From: Chloroflexi bacterium RBG_16_60_22 | GTDB taxonomy: Bacteria; Chloroflexota; Dehalococcoidia; Dehalococcoidales; RBG-16-60-22 | Direction of reading: 5' to 3' | NCBI GenBank assembly: GCA_001796935.1 | Contig: MGNX01000013.1 | Location: 8,471-22,621 of the forward strand | DNA length: 14,151 nt | Part shown: piece after piece, positions 1-10,400 of the stretch | Layout: each line of letters starts with the position of its first letter | How positions within the stretch are numbered: position 1 is the first letter of the stretch | Position numbers and translations under genes: made by a program | Notes under the pieces: model-generated | Database searches by the model: none | Told to the model about the DNA's origin: nothing | What the model saw: only the letters and a program-made list of their open reading frames with translations

Positions 1-43
1 CACGCTAAAGGCTGGTCCCGGCCCCGCCCGACGCCCGCGCGAT

Positions 44-685
44 ATGGATGATGACGTTATTATCAAGAGGCTGGTCGTTGGCTCACTCTCGGCCAACTGC
101 TACATCGTCGGCCTGAAGTCCGCGGGCGAGGGCATGGTCATCGACCCCGGCGGCCACGGCCAGGACATCCGCCGGGCCATCGACGAGACCGGCCTCGATA
201 TCACCGTCATCGTGCTGAGCCACGGCCACTCCGACCATATCGCCGCCCTGTACGATGTCCAGGACCGGACCGGCGCGGCGGTAGCCATCCACGCCGAGGA
301 CGCCGATTTCCTCGAGGGGCGGGGGGCTTACAGCTCCCAGTTCGGCATCTCCTACCCGACACCTCACCCCCCCGACCGACTCCTCCGCGAGGGGGACATT
401 ATCGAAATCGGCGATTGGGAGTTCACGGTGATACATACGCCGGGACACACCCCGGGCAGCATCTGCCTGCTGGCCGGCGACAGGGTCTTCACCGGCGATA
501 CGCTCTTCCGGCGCGGCATCGGCACCACCCTCATGCCCGGGAGCAGCCGGCGCCAGCTCATCGAGAGCATCCGTACCCGGCTGATGACGCTGCCGGACGA
601 TACCATCGTGTACCCCGGTCACGGCCGGGAGACCACCATCGGCGCCGAGCGCCGTGACAACCGCTACGTGCGCGGCGACTGGTAG
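44..685 (+). CDS. MBL-fold metallo-hydrolase, glyoxalase II / YcbL-like
   Basis: This 213-residue cytoplasmic hydrolase belongs to the metallo-beta-lactamase fold, and its length is normal for the short glyoxalase II-like (YcbL-type) branch. All metal ligands of the family are visible: H60-G-H62-S-D64-H65, H135 in 'HTPGHTPGS', D152 in 'FTGDTLF' and H193 in 'YPGHG'. The N-terminal 'VVGSLSANCYIVG' strand and 'VIDPGG' at about 33-38 are also typical. Known members hydrolyse thioesters such as S-lactoylglutathione; the true substrate cannot be read from the sequence. After 'LFRRGIG' (154-160) most relatives have 'RTD'; here it is 'TTL', a departure near the active-site rim. The ATG at 44 gives the usual N-terminus, but no Shine-Dalgarno is evident and the frame is open upstream to base 2, so a longer protein starting before the window cannot be excluded. 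There is no signal peptide. It is probably not functionally linked to the downstream genes. Confidence 0.9.
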   Translation: MDDDVIIKRLVVGSLSANCYIVGLKSAGEGMVIDPGGHGQDIRRAIDETGLDITVIVLSHGHSDHIAALYDVQDRTGAAVAIHAEDADFLEGRGAYSSQFGISYPTPHPPDRLLREGDIIEIGDWEFTVIHTPGHTPGSICLLAGDRVFTGDTLFRRGIGTTLMPGSSRRQLIESIRTRLMTLPDDTIVYPGHGRETTIGAERRDNRYVRGDW

Positions 686-698
686 CCCGGGCTTTTTT
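684..698 (+). terminator. weak possible terminator after the hydrolase gene
   Basis: The stop codon of the hydrolase runs into a perfect palindrome, agcccgggct (684-693), followed by six T residues (693-698). As a hairpin it has only a 3-bp stem on a CCGG loop, so it is at best a weak intrinsic terminator. It is listed because of its position and T-tract. Confidence 0.25.
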
Positions 699-752
699 AC
701 CCGCCACTTTTTATACCTCACCCCCCGCACTCCCCTTTTTAACCCACTATAT

Positions 753-796
753 CGTCATTCTGAGGAGTCCGCCTGAGGCGGACGACGTGAGAATCC
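753..796. repeat. palindromic dispersed repeat, 'GTCATTCTGAG...GAATCC' type
   Basis: An inner stem GTCCGCC (767-773) / GGCGGAC (777-783) closes on a TGA loop, and an outer stem ATTCT (757-761) / AGAAT (790-794) brackets it, with unpaired bases between them. The ends match the widespread short intergenic palindromes that begin GTCATTCTGAG and end GAATCC, which I recall from many Chloroflexota and other environmental genomes. Such elements are non-coding and may be MITE-like or form RNA hairpins. Only one copy is in the window, so its repetitive nature is recalled knowledge, not seen here. The G-rich and C-rich stretch after it (798-844; GGGAGG 799-804 can pair with CCTCCC 839-844) may be part of the same element. 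Confidence 0.6.
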
Positions 797-1023
797 AGGG
801 GAGGGGGCTGTCTCGCGGGTTAAGCCGCGGCCGCCTAACCTCCCAACCCCATCCCGCCTAAATCGGGAAAAAGTGTGATTTTTTTGTGTCAGCTGCGCCT
901 CTTTTTGTGACCCGCCTGTAACCCGGCGAGACTAGAGTTATTCCAGTACTTTCGTCAACAGCGTCAGCCGTGTGAACAACGTAAGCGACCCCGGCCGGAC
1001 GCCCGCGCCGCTCTAGCCGGTTT

Positions 1024-1030
1024 AAGGAGG
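1024..1030 (+). promoter_or_regulatory. strong Shine-Dalgarno that fixes a TTG start
   Basis: AAGGAGG lies six bases before the TTG at 1037. There is no ATG in the first part of this frame, so this near-perfect ribosome binding site decides the unusual start codon of the small HTH gene. Confidence 0.8.
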
Positions 1031-1036
1031 CACAGC

Positions 1037-1255
1037 TTGGAAGCAAACTCACTAAGGTCATACCCGGAATACCTCACCACCGGTGCCGTCGCCAGGTGCT
1101 GCGGGGTCAGCAAGGTCACCGTCCTGCGGTGGATTGAAAAGGGGAACCTGAAGGCCTTCCGACTCCCCGGGGGCCAGAACCGTATCCCCCGGGACGATTT
1201 TTACGCCTTCGCCGAAAAACACGGCATCCCGCTGCGGAACGGACAGTCGAACTAA
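1037..1255 (+). CDS. small MerR/excisionase-type helix-turn-helix DNA-binding protein
   Basis: This 72-residue protein is essentially one winged helix-turn-helix domain. 'YLTTGAVARCCGVSKVTVLR' (12-31) supplies the helix-turn-helix, and 'WIEKGNLKAFRLPGGQNRI' (32-50) the wing, followed by a short helix 'PRDDFYAFAEKHG'. The pattern is that of the HTH_17 / excisionase family, which also covers BldC-like developmental regulators; in many bacteria these stand alone or precede a response-regulator domain. Here nothing follows the domain, so it is a stand-alone DNA binder. The start is TTG, set by AAGGAGG at 1024-1030. It lies 72 bases before the giant surface-protein gene, on the same strand, with an intrinsic terminator between. 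A role in controlling its own transcript and the giant gene is plausible but inferred only from position. No integrase or phage gene is nearby, so a true excisionase role is unlikely. Confidence 0.85.
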   Translation: MEANSLRSYPEYLTTGAVARCCGVSKVTVLRWIEKGNLKAFRLPGGQNRIPRDDFYAFAEKHGIPLRNGQSN

Positions 1256-1265
1256 TCATACCCGG

Positions 1266-1293
1266 AGGCGGCAGACATACCTGCCGCCTTTTT
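1266..1293 (+). terminator. intrinsic terminator / possible attenuator between HTH and giant gene
   Basis: A perfect 9-bp stem, AGGCGGCAG (1266-1274) with CTGCCGCCT (1281-1289), encloses the 6-base loop ACATAC and runs into TTTTT (1289-1293). It begins 11 bases after the HTH stop codon. The Shine-Dalgarno of the giant gene starts only about 19 bases further on. There is little room for a promoter after the hairpin, so partial read-through (attenuation) may set the level of the giant gene. Confidence 0.85.
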
Positions 1294-1311
1294 ATTTGAA
1301 ATTGCCGTATC

Positions 1312-1318
1312 GGGAGGT
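1312..1318 (+). promoter_or_regulatory. ribosome binding site of the giant gene
   Basis: GGGAGGT lies nine to ten bases before the ATG at 1327. An in-frame TAA at 1318-1320 prevents any start further upstream. Together these favour 1327 over the internal ATG at 1381, which would lose the positively charged front of the signal peptide. Confidence 0.8.
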
Positions 1319-1326
1319 AAGGAATA

Positions 1327-1431
1327 ATGCGCAGGTCAGGAAAATTCTCTGTTTCATCGTTGAGTTTCATCTTCCGCATCATGGTTACCGCCGTTTTCCT
1401 CTTCGGGCTGCTGCCCCTGCCGGCACTGGCC
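1327..1431 (+). other. Sec signal peptide of the giant protein
   Basis: Residues 1-35 have a basic front (R2, R3, K6, R17), a hydrophobic stretch 'MVTAVFLFGLLPLP' (19-32) and an 'ALA' before Q36, a classic signal peptidase I site. There is no lipobox cysteine, so the protein is not a lipoprotein. The n-region is longer than usual, about 18 residues. Confidence 0.85.
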
Positions 1432-4400
1432 CAGAACGACGGCACGCTGGCCGGGCAGGTCACCGATAATGCCACCAATCCGGTCGCCGGCGCCACCGTC
1501 CTCGTCTTTGCCTCGGGCTCGCCGACGCCGGGCTGGAACGCCAGCACCAATGCCTCCGGCGGGTACAACGTCACCGTACCTGAAGGTAATGATTACCGCC
1601 TATCGGCCGTCAAAGCGGGTTTCATCACCGGGCACGCCCCCGGCCAGAACGTTACCGCCAACGCCACCACCGCCGTCAATTTCTCCCTGGCGCCGGGAGG
1701 CATCATCCAGGGCGCCGTCAGCGATAACGCTTCCAGCCCAATCCAGGGCGCCAGTGTCCGTGCCTTCCCGGCGGCCTCCCCGCAAAATACCTATGATTCC
1801 CTGCCGACCAATCCCTCCGGCCAGTACAGCGTCACCGTACCGCCGGGGCCCGGCTATACGGTCGTGGTCAACGCGCCGGGGTTCGCCACCGCCAACCAGA
1901 CGAATATCACGGCGACACAGGGCTCCCCGGTAACAGTGCCTTTCACATTGGAGCCACCGCCCCAGGCCCCACCCCAGGACAGCACGCCGCCGGCCAACGT
2001 AACCGACCTGGCGGCGGTCAGCACTACCTACGATTCCGTGACTTTAGCCTGGACGGCCCCCGGTGACGACGCCAGCACCGGCCAGGCCGCCCAGTACGAG
2101 ATACGCTACGCCGCCACGAGCATCGGGGACGCCACCGCTTGGGACAACGCCACCCCGGCGCAGGGGGTAGCCCCGCCGCAACCGGCCGGCTCCAGCGAGA
2201 ACTTCACCGTCAGCGCACTCACCGATAACACCACCTATTTCTTCGCGATTAAGACCCGGGACGACGCCAACCTCTGGTCCGGGCTGTCCAATTCGGCCAC
2301 GGCCAACACCACCGCGGCGCCTCCCACTCCGTTTTTCAACATCGCCCACAGCCAGAACCGCTTTTCCTTCATGCTGGCGGCCGGGGACAACATCACCGAG
2401 ACCTTCAACGTGACCTCGGTGAACAGTTTCGCGGGCACGGTTAACCTCCAGTTCAACGGGCCCCCGGAGATAGCGTCCAGCTCCGTCCTTTTCCCCACCC
2501 AGGTAACCCTCGGCGCCGGCCAGACGCAACCGGTAAGCCTGACCCTCGGGGCCAGCGCCATGACGCCTTCCGGCAACTATCAGGTCGGCCTCGGCGGGCA
2601 GACGTCCGCCTATGGCGGCCAGCAGCGGGGCTTCTTCTTTTCCGTCAACGTCGGCGTGGCCGGGCAGGCGCTGCTTTCCGCTTCGCCGTCCATGGTGGCC
2701 GCCGGCGCCCCGACGAACTTCTTTGCCTCCCAGTTTACCCCCGGCGAGAACGTGACCCTGAGGTGGGACTCGGGGCCCAGCGTCGGGGTAACACTGGCCA
2801 CGGGGCAGATAGCCGGCGACGGCGCCTGGACCGCCCAGGTGACCATCCCCGCCGACACTCCCGGCGGCAACTTCGCCGTGAAGGCAGTCTCGGCTTCGAA
2901 TTCCGCCGTATTCCAGCTGACCATAACCTCCGGCGTTGACCCGGACTTCGCGATGTCGGCCTCGCCTCAGTTCGTTTCCATACCGCCGGGGAACTCCGGC
3001 CAGGTCACTATTTACCTGACCTCCATCAACGGCTTCGGCGCCCCGGTCACGCTCAGCGCCAACGCGCCACCCGGGGTAACCGGCAACCTCTCCGCGGCCA
3101 GCGTCACCCCCGGCGCCGGACAGACCGTCTCGGCCACGCTCAGCATCACGGTGGCCGATTGGGCTTCGCCGGACATGTTCCATATCAATATCGAGGGCAG
3201 CAGCGCCGACCCCGCCATCAACCGGATGACGGATGTGACCCTGGATATCCCGCCCCCGGCGGCGTGGGGCCCCGGCCTATCGCTGTCCCAGTCCTACGGG
3301 CAGGTCGGCGATACCATCACCCTTACCGGCTCCAACTTCCCGCCGGCCACCCAGGGCCAGACCGTAACTATTAAGGAGGTCTTCACCGATGCCACCCTGC
3401 CGACGAGCCCGCAGACCATCACCGTTAACGCCGGCGGCTTCACCGGGACGGTCGCCATACCGCAGGGCATACCCTCCGGCAACTACCGCCTCCGGGCCGT
3501 CGTCCCGAGCACCAGCGACTTCGCCGAGAGGGACTTCCAGATTCTGGGCACGGGGGAGACCTATTCCCTGGGGGTCTCGCCGCAGTCCACGACCGTGACC
3601 ACGGAGCAGGGGGCCAACTCGGCAACCGTCTCGGTCAATATCTACTCCGTGGGCGGCAGCAGTCCCGCCATCAACCTGGCCATCGAGGGCGCGCCTAGCT
3701 GGCTGACCTACCAGTTCGGCTCCCTGCCGGTCAATACCCCCGCCAGCGGCAACAACTCCGTCACGGTACCCGCCGGGGGGTCGGCTTCCCGGAACCTGTC
3801 CCTGACCGCCAGCCTGACCGCCCCGAGCGGCAATTACGCCATCACCGTCAAGGGCTGGGTGACCGGAGGCGCCGAGCAACGGGTGTCCCTGGAGCTCACC
3901 GTGCAGCCGCCGGCCGGCTTCGGCATGGCCCAGATTACCCTCAGCCCGAACTTCGGCGGCAACGGCCAGAACGTGAATTTCTCCGGCTCCGGCTTTACCG
4001 ATTCTTCCCCGAGCCAGGTCACCGAGATTGTCTTCGGGCAGCTTGATTTGATTACCGGCCAGAGCCTGCCCACCATCACCGTGCCCACCTCCGGCGCTTC
4101 CGCGGGCAAGTTCTCCGGCTCCTTCCGCGTCCCGGGGATACTGCCCCCCGGCAGCTATCCCGTCAAGTTCCGGGTAGGCACCAGTCCGAACGACAAGTTC
4201 GTGATAAAGTCCTTCACCATCACCGGGCCGGGCGATACCTTCGTCCTCCAGGCCTCCCCGTCCTTCCTCTGGGCCGAGCAGGGCCACCAGGTCAGCACCC
4301 TGGTCAAGGTCCAGGCGGTCGGCTCCTCCTCCCCGAACGTGAGCCTCTCCCTGGAGGGGCTGCCGGCCGATATTTCCGCCAACTTCTCCTCCTCCAATAT

Positions 4401-7400
4401 CACGGCGCCGCCCGGCGGCGTCATCAGCACCGACCTCAACCTGAGCATCAGCGACTGGCTTCCCGCCGGCCATTACACCATCACCATCAAGGGCCAGCGC
4501 ACCGGCACCGCCGAGGTACATCGCATCCCCCTGGAAATGGACATCGTGCCTCCGGCCGGATTCGGCATGGCCTCCATTTACCTCAACCCCACCGTCGGCC
4601 CGCTGGGTACCTGGATAACCATCAGCGGCAGCGGCTTCCCCGCCAGCACGCCGCTGACCCACCTGTACTTCGGGCCGCCCAATTCCCAGAACGACCGCAT
4701 CGCCAGCCTGCCCAGCATCAGCACGGACGGCAACGGCGCGCTGTCCGCCGTACTTCAAGTACCGCCGGGACTGACCGCCGGCAACTACCCGGTCGAGGTC
4801 GTGGTGGGCACCTATCCCGACGACCGCATGGCCAACTCCGACTTCACCCTGGTCAGCGACCAGGCGAGCTTCAACATCAACCTCTCGCCGACGTTCGTCC
4901 AGGCCGCGCCGGGGACATCCGTCTCCATCTCGGTCAACATGCAGTCGTTCGGCAACTCCTCCGCCAACATCACCCTGCGGGTGGAGGGACCGCCTAACAT
5001 TGAGTGGCGCTTCGACAGCGGGGGCTGGCAAACGGCGACCACGCTGACGCCGCCCATCGGCGGCAACATTATGTCATCTCTGGAAATCCAGCCCAAAGCC
5101 TCGACGCCGATGGGACATTACTCCCTGGCGGTCAAGGCCACCGCCGGGGCGCAGCAGGAGTTCCGCAACCTGGAGATAGACGTCGGGGCCTCCGCCGGCT
5201 ACGGTATGCCCATCTTCTCCATCAACCCCAGTAACGGCACGGCGGGCACCACCGTGTCCTTCAGCGGCTCCAACTTCCCCACCGGCGCCCAGGTCCTGGA
5301 TATCACCTTCGGCGGGGATAACATCACCCTGGCCCAGCAAATCACCACGTCGCCCCAGGGCAGCTTCTCCGGCTCGTTTACCGTCCCGGCCAGCGCCGGC
5401 GGGCAGGCCATCCTCCCCGGCAGCTATCTGGTCAGGGTTACGGTGGCTCCCAACACGCGCGCCGACGTCAACTTCAACGTTTACGGCAGCGATGATACCT
5501 TTACCATCAGCCTCTCCCCCAACTTCCTCCAGGGAGAGCCCGGCGGCCAGCCGGTGACCTCCGGCATCCTCAAAGCCCTGGGCGGCGCCGCGCCAACGGT
5601 CAAGATGGCGGTCAAGGGGCTGCCGCCCGGCGTCACCACCGGGTGGAACGGTGTCAACCAGCCCGTCTATACCCTGAGCGCCCCTCCGGGAGGCCAGAAC
5701 TACTTCGACCTGACCCTGGTACTGCCCGGCATGATACCCATGGGACAGTACCCGGCGGGACTCGAGGGGTGGGTGGACACCAACGACAACAACGTCTGGG
5801 ACGAGGGTGAGAAAACAACCCGCGTCAACCTGGAGCTCTCCATCATGCCGCCCCAGGGCTACGGCATGGGCATGCTCACCCTGACGCCCAATTACGGGCG
5901 CGTCGGGGATACGATAACCTTCGCCGGTTCCGGCTTCCCGGCCGGTACCGCCGTACAGAGCCTGACCTTCGCCCAGACCAATGTGCTGAGCAACGCCATC
6001 ACCACCTCGTCGGACGGCTCGTTCTCCGGCGTCTTCACCGTGCCGGCGAACGCCTTCGGGATGCCGACCGGCCCCGGCAAATACCCGGTCGATGTCATCG
6101 TGGGCACTCCCCCTGATGACCGCCGGGGCGGCTTCGATTTCCAGGTGGTCTCTTCCAACCAGAAATTCAGCGTGGGGGCTTCCCCGGGCTGGCTGGCGCG
6201 GCCGGCGGGCGAGACCGCCAGCGTCAGCATCTCGGTGAGGTCGCTGGTCAGCACCCCCCCCAGTCCCAACGTCATCCTGCGCATCGAGGGGCTGCCGATG
6301 GGGGTCACCTCCAGCTTTACCAGCGCTAACGTTACCCCGCCCGTCGGCGGCATGGAGAGTCGCGAGCTGAGGCTCAACATCTCCGGCGGCACCCCGATGG
6401 GCAACTACCGCGTGTCCGTGCGGGCCTATAATGCGGCCAATCCGTCCGAGGAGATGTGGGCGGACTTCACCCTGGAGATAACGCCCTCCAGCGGCTTCAT
6501 GGACATGGGCATGGCCATGATAACCCTGTCGTCCCCGTTCGGGTCGGTGGGCCAGCAGGTGACCGTCAGCGGCTACGGCTTCCCCAAGAGCCAGAGCCTG
6601 ACGTCCATCCGCCTCGGGCCGACTGGCGTGACGCCATCCGTGGCCACGACCACGGACGCCGAGGGCGCCTTCTCCGCGGTGATAACCACGCCGCAGCTGC
6701 CCTCCGGGCCCCACCCCCTCGAGGTAAACGTGGCCGGCACCATCAGGATGATTCCGTTCCAGGTAATGGGCGCCAACGACACCTTCTCCATCAAGGTGAG
6801 CCCGAACTGGCTGGAGCCGATACCGGCGGGCGACGCCAACGGACGCCAGATTGCCATCACCGTAACCGCCCTGCCCGGCAAGACGCCGTCGGTCACCCTG
6901 AGCACCGAGGGACTCTTTGCCGCCTTCGGCACCATCACCCAGACCTGGAACCCGACTTCAAGGACGGTCAACGTCACCAGCGCCGGTGGCGCCGCCACGG
7001 CGACCCTGGTGCTGAAACCATCCGGGGATATCCCTCCCGGGCCTTATCCCTTCAACATCGTCGCCGTCGAAGGCGGCACCCGGCGCGACTACCACATGGA
7101 ACTGCCGGTCGGGCCGCCGGCCGGCTTCATGGGCGGCTTGATGGGCATGGACCAGGGCGCCTGGAATACCCAGTGGCAGGGTACCGAGTTTGAGCACGGC
7201 GTCTTCTTCCCCGAGGTCATGCTTTCGCCCAGGAGCGGCCCCGCCGGCACCCAGGTGAGCTATACCGGCACCAGCCTGCCGGCCGGCGCCAATATCACCG
7301 GCATCAGATTCGGCGGGCAGTCCCTGCCCCTGCCGCCCACCGGCCTGGTAGCGGATAGCAGCGGCGGCTTCTCCGGTTCCTTCATCGTCAACGAGGCGTG

Positions 7401-10400
7401 GAACCTGATGCCGGGAATGTACGGCGTGGAGTTCTCCGCCTCCAAGTCAGACGGCGGGTCGCAGTACATCGTCGAGGACTTCAACCTGATGCGGAGCGAT
7501 GCCGTCTTCAGCCTGGAAGCCACCCCGGACTGGATACCGCCGATACCGCCGGGGGGCTACGGCCAGACGAGAGTCAACGTCAGGGCCCTCGGGTATAACA
7601 GCGTCAACGTGACCCTGGCGGTCCAGGAAATGCTGGACGGCTGGGGCATACCGGGCGGCGCCCAGGCCCACTGGAACGCCACCGACGGCCCCGCCACGGC
7701 TAACGCCACCGTGCCGGCGGCCGGCACGGCCTCCAAAGACTTCTACCTCCAGGGGACCAATCCCGGCCGTTACATGATAACCATCGTCGGGTGGGTTGAC
7801 GGCAACGGCAACCGGGTCCTCGACCGCAATATCCCCGCCGAGGCGGACTCGGCCTTCATGATGCCCCTCGACTTCGACGTCGAGCCGCCGCCGGAGTTCA
7901 AGAACTGGGACATGAATACCATGATTAATGACATGGGCATGTCCTCCCAGGACAAGTACCTCTTCTACTTCCCGGAAATCACGCTTAATCCCAACATGGG
8001 GCAGGCCGGCACCAGGGTCAGCATCCAGGCCACCGATTACCCGGCCAACGCCGCGGTGACCCGCCTCCGCTTCGCCGGCATGGAGCTGCCTGTGCCCGCC
8101 GGGACGGCCGCCGACGCCAACGGCGGCTTCACCCTCGTTCTCAACGTGCCCCAGACCATGTGGAACGCCGCCACCGCCCCCGGGTGGTACGATATCGAGG
8201 TGGAAGCTCAAAAGACCAGCGAACCCCCGGTGCATATCTTGAAGCCCTTCCAGGTAATCGCTGCGGACCAGGCTTTCACCCTCCGGGCCGACCCCGACTG
8301 GCTCCCGCCGATACCACCGGGCGGCAGCGCCACCACCCTGATTCGTGTCCGGTCGCTGGGGAGCGCCGCCAACGTCACCCTGTCCGTGGACAAGATTCCG
8401 CCGGGCATTAACACCGCCTTCTCCAGCACCTCGGTCAACGTTACGCCCGGCGGCTCCGGCAGCGCCACCCTCACGCTGACGCCGGCCCAGGTTCCGCCCG
8501 GCCACTACTTTGCTGAAATCAAGGGCACGGCCACCATCAGCGGCAACGTCAGGACCTTCTTTGCCCACCTGGAGTTCGATGTCCAGCCGCCCCTGGGCTT
8601 TATGAACTGGGACCGGAACGCCTTGATGAACCAGATGGGCATGCAGGCCACCGACAAGTACCTCTTCTACTTCCCCGAGATTACGCTGAATCCCAACATG
8701 GGGCAGGCCGGCACCAAGGTCGCCATCAGCGCCACCGATTACCCCGGCGGTGCTAACGTGACCCATCTCCGCTTCGCCGGCATGGAGCTGCCCGTTCCTG
8801 CCGGCACCGCCGCTGACGGCAACGGCGGCTTCACCCTCGTCTTCAACGTCCCCAAGACCATCTGGGGCGGCAATACCGGCTCCGGCTGGTATGACGTCGA
8901 GGTGGAGGCCCAGAAACCCGGCGAGCCCCCCGCCTTCATCATGAAGCCCTTCCAGGTCACCGCTGGTGATGTCGCCTTCGCCATGAGGGCGGAGCCCGAC
9001 TGGCTCCCGCCTATCCCGCCCGCCGGCAGCACCACCACCATACGCATTAACTCGCTCGGCGCCGGCGCCAACGTCACCCTCAGCGTCGATAAGATTCCGC
9101 CGGGCATGAATACCGCCTTCTCCACCAGCCTGGTCAACGTACCGCCGGGAGGCTCCGGCTCGGCCGTCCTCACCCTGACCCCCACCGGCATCCCGCCGGG
9201 CCACTACGGCGCCGAGGTCAAGGGTACCGCCACGGTGGGCGGCAGCCCGAAGACCTTCTATACCCATATCGAGTTCGACGTCCAGCCGCCCCTGGGGTTC
9301 ATGGACTGGGACCGGAACGCCATTATGAACCAGATGGGTATGCAGGCCGCCGACAAGTACCTCTTCTACTTCCCCGAGATTACGCTTAATCCCAACATTG
9401 GGCAAGCCGGCAGCAAGGTCACCATCAAGGCCACCGACTTCCCCGACGGCGCCAACGTGACGCGGCTCCGCTTCGCCAACACGGACCTGCCGGTTCCTTC
9501 CGGGACCGCCGCCGATGCTAACGGCGATTTCAACCTGGTGTTCAACGTGCCGAAGACCATCTGGGGCGGCGCCAGCATCACCTCCGGCTGGTACGACGTC
9601 GAGGTGGAGGCCCAGAAACCCGGCGAGCCCCCCGTCTTTATCATGAAGCCCTTCCAGGTCACCGCCGCTGACGTCGCCTTTACCCTCAAGGCCGAGCCCG
9701 ACTGGCTCCCACCGATACCTCCTGCGGGCGCTACCACTACAATAATGGTGAAGTCGATGGGCGCCGCCGCCAACGTCACGCTGAGCGTGGACAGGATTCC
9801 ACCGGGCATCGGCACCGCCCTCTCCACCAGCCTGGTCAACGTCCCGCCGGGAGGCTCCGGCTCGGCGACACTCACCCTGACGCCCACCAGCATCCAGCAG
9901 GGCCATTACGGCGCCGAGGTCAAGGGCACCGCCACGGTCGGAGGCAACCAGAAGACCTTCTACGCCCATATCGAGTTCGATGTCCAGCCGCCCCTGGAGT
10001 TCATGAACACCAGCTGGATGGCCCAGCAGGGCGTCTGGTTCCCCGAGATAACCATCAACCCGAACGCCGGGCCGGTCAAGACCAAGGTCTCCGTGAAAGC
10101 CACCGACTTCCCGGCCGGGGCCGAGATAACCCACCTCCGCTTCGCCGGACGTGAGCTCCCGGTACCGGCCAATACCCTGGCCAATGACGACGGCGACGTC
10201 ACCCTGGTCTTCAACGTCCCCGGCGATTTCGGCCTGGGACGCTACATGGTGGAGGTGGAAGCCACCAAGACGGGCATGCCGCCGGTGTTCATCGCCAAGC
10301 CCTTCTTCATTGAAGATTCCGGCGTTTCCTTCCGCCTTAACGTCGTGCCCGGCTTCATCCCCGGCGTCGCGCAGGGCCAATCCGGCAACACCACTGTCTT

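Larger units (their letters stand above)
686..1036. other. non-coding stretch between hydrolase and HTH genes
   Basis: There is no convincing gene in this 351-base stretch. It contains the palindromic repeat (753-796) and an imperfect hairpin GGTTA (818-822) / TAACC (836-840). It also contains a short hairpin TCCCG (852-856) / CGGGA (864-868) followed ten bases later by seven T residues (879-885), which could be a weak terminator. The last 150 bases should carry the promoter of the HTH gene, but I cannot pick a -35/-10 pair with confidence. The region is less GC-rich around 865-960 than the flanking genes, as expected of regulatory DNA. Confidence 0.6.

Noticed and set aside
83..730. Minus-strand open frame opposite the hydrolase
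   Set aside because: It is antisense to a gene with all its catalytic motifs, and its product resembles no family.
905..938. TTGTGA (905-910) with TAGAGT (933-938) as the promoter of the HTH gene
   Set aside because: The 22-base spacer is too long and no better -10 lies at 16-18 bases, so it is not supportable.
29..1008. Shared gacgcccgcgc before the hydrolase start (30-40) and before the HTH gene (about 998-1008)
   Set aside because: An 11-base match in very GC-rich DNA is easily due to chance, and the flanks do not align.
1037..1255. Prophage or integrative-element excisionase
   Set aside because: The fold is shared with excisionases, but there is no integrase, attachment repeat or phage gene in the window; stand-alone regulators of this family are common.
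1296..1328. TTGAAA (1296-1301) with AATAAT (1323-1328) as a promoter for the giant gene
   Set aside because: The spacing is 21 bases and the -10 would overlap the start codon, putting the transcript start inside the gene and losing the ribosome binding site.
1381..1383. Alternative ATG start for the giant protein
   Set aside because: It would remove the basic n-region of the signal peptide and has no Shine-Dalgarno; the ATG at 1327 has GGGAGGT at a good distance.
6456..7193. Plus-strand open frame of 245 codons in another phase of the giant gene
   Set aside because: Its translation is rich in H, R, G and P with no domain, typical of an out-of-phase reading of GC-rich DNA.
7951..10008. CRISPR-like or satellite array
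   Set aside because: The repeats are about 700 bases long, in frame and coding; there are no short repeats with unique spacers.
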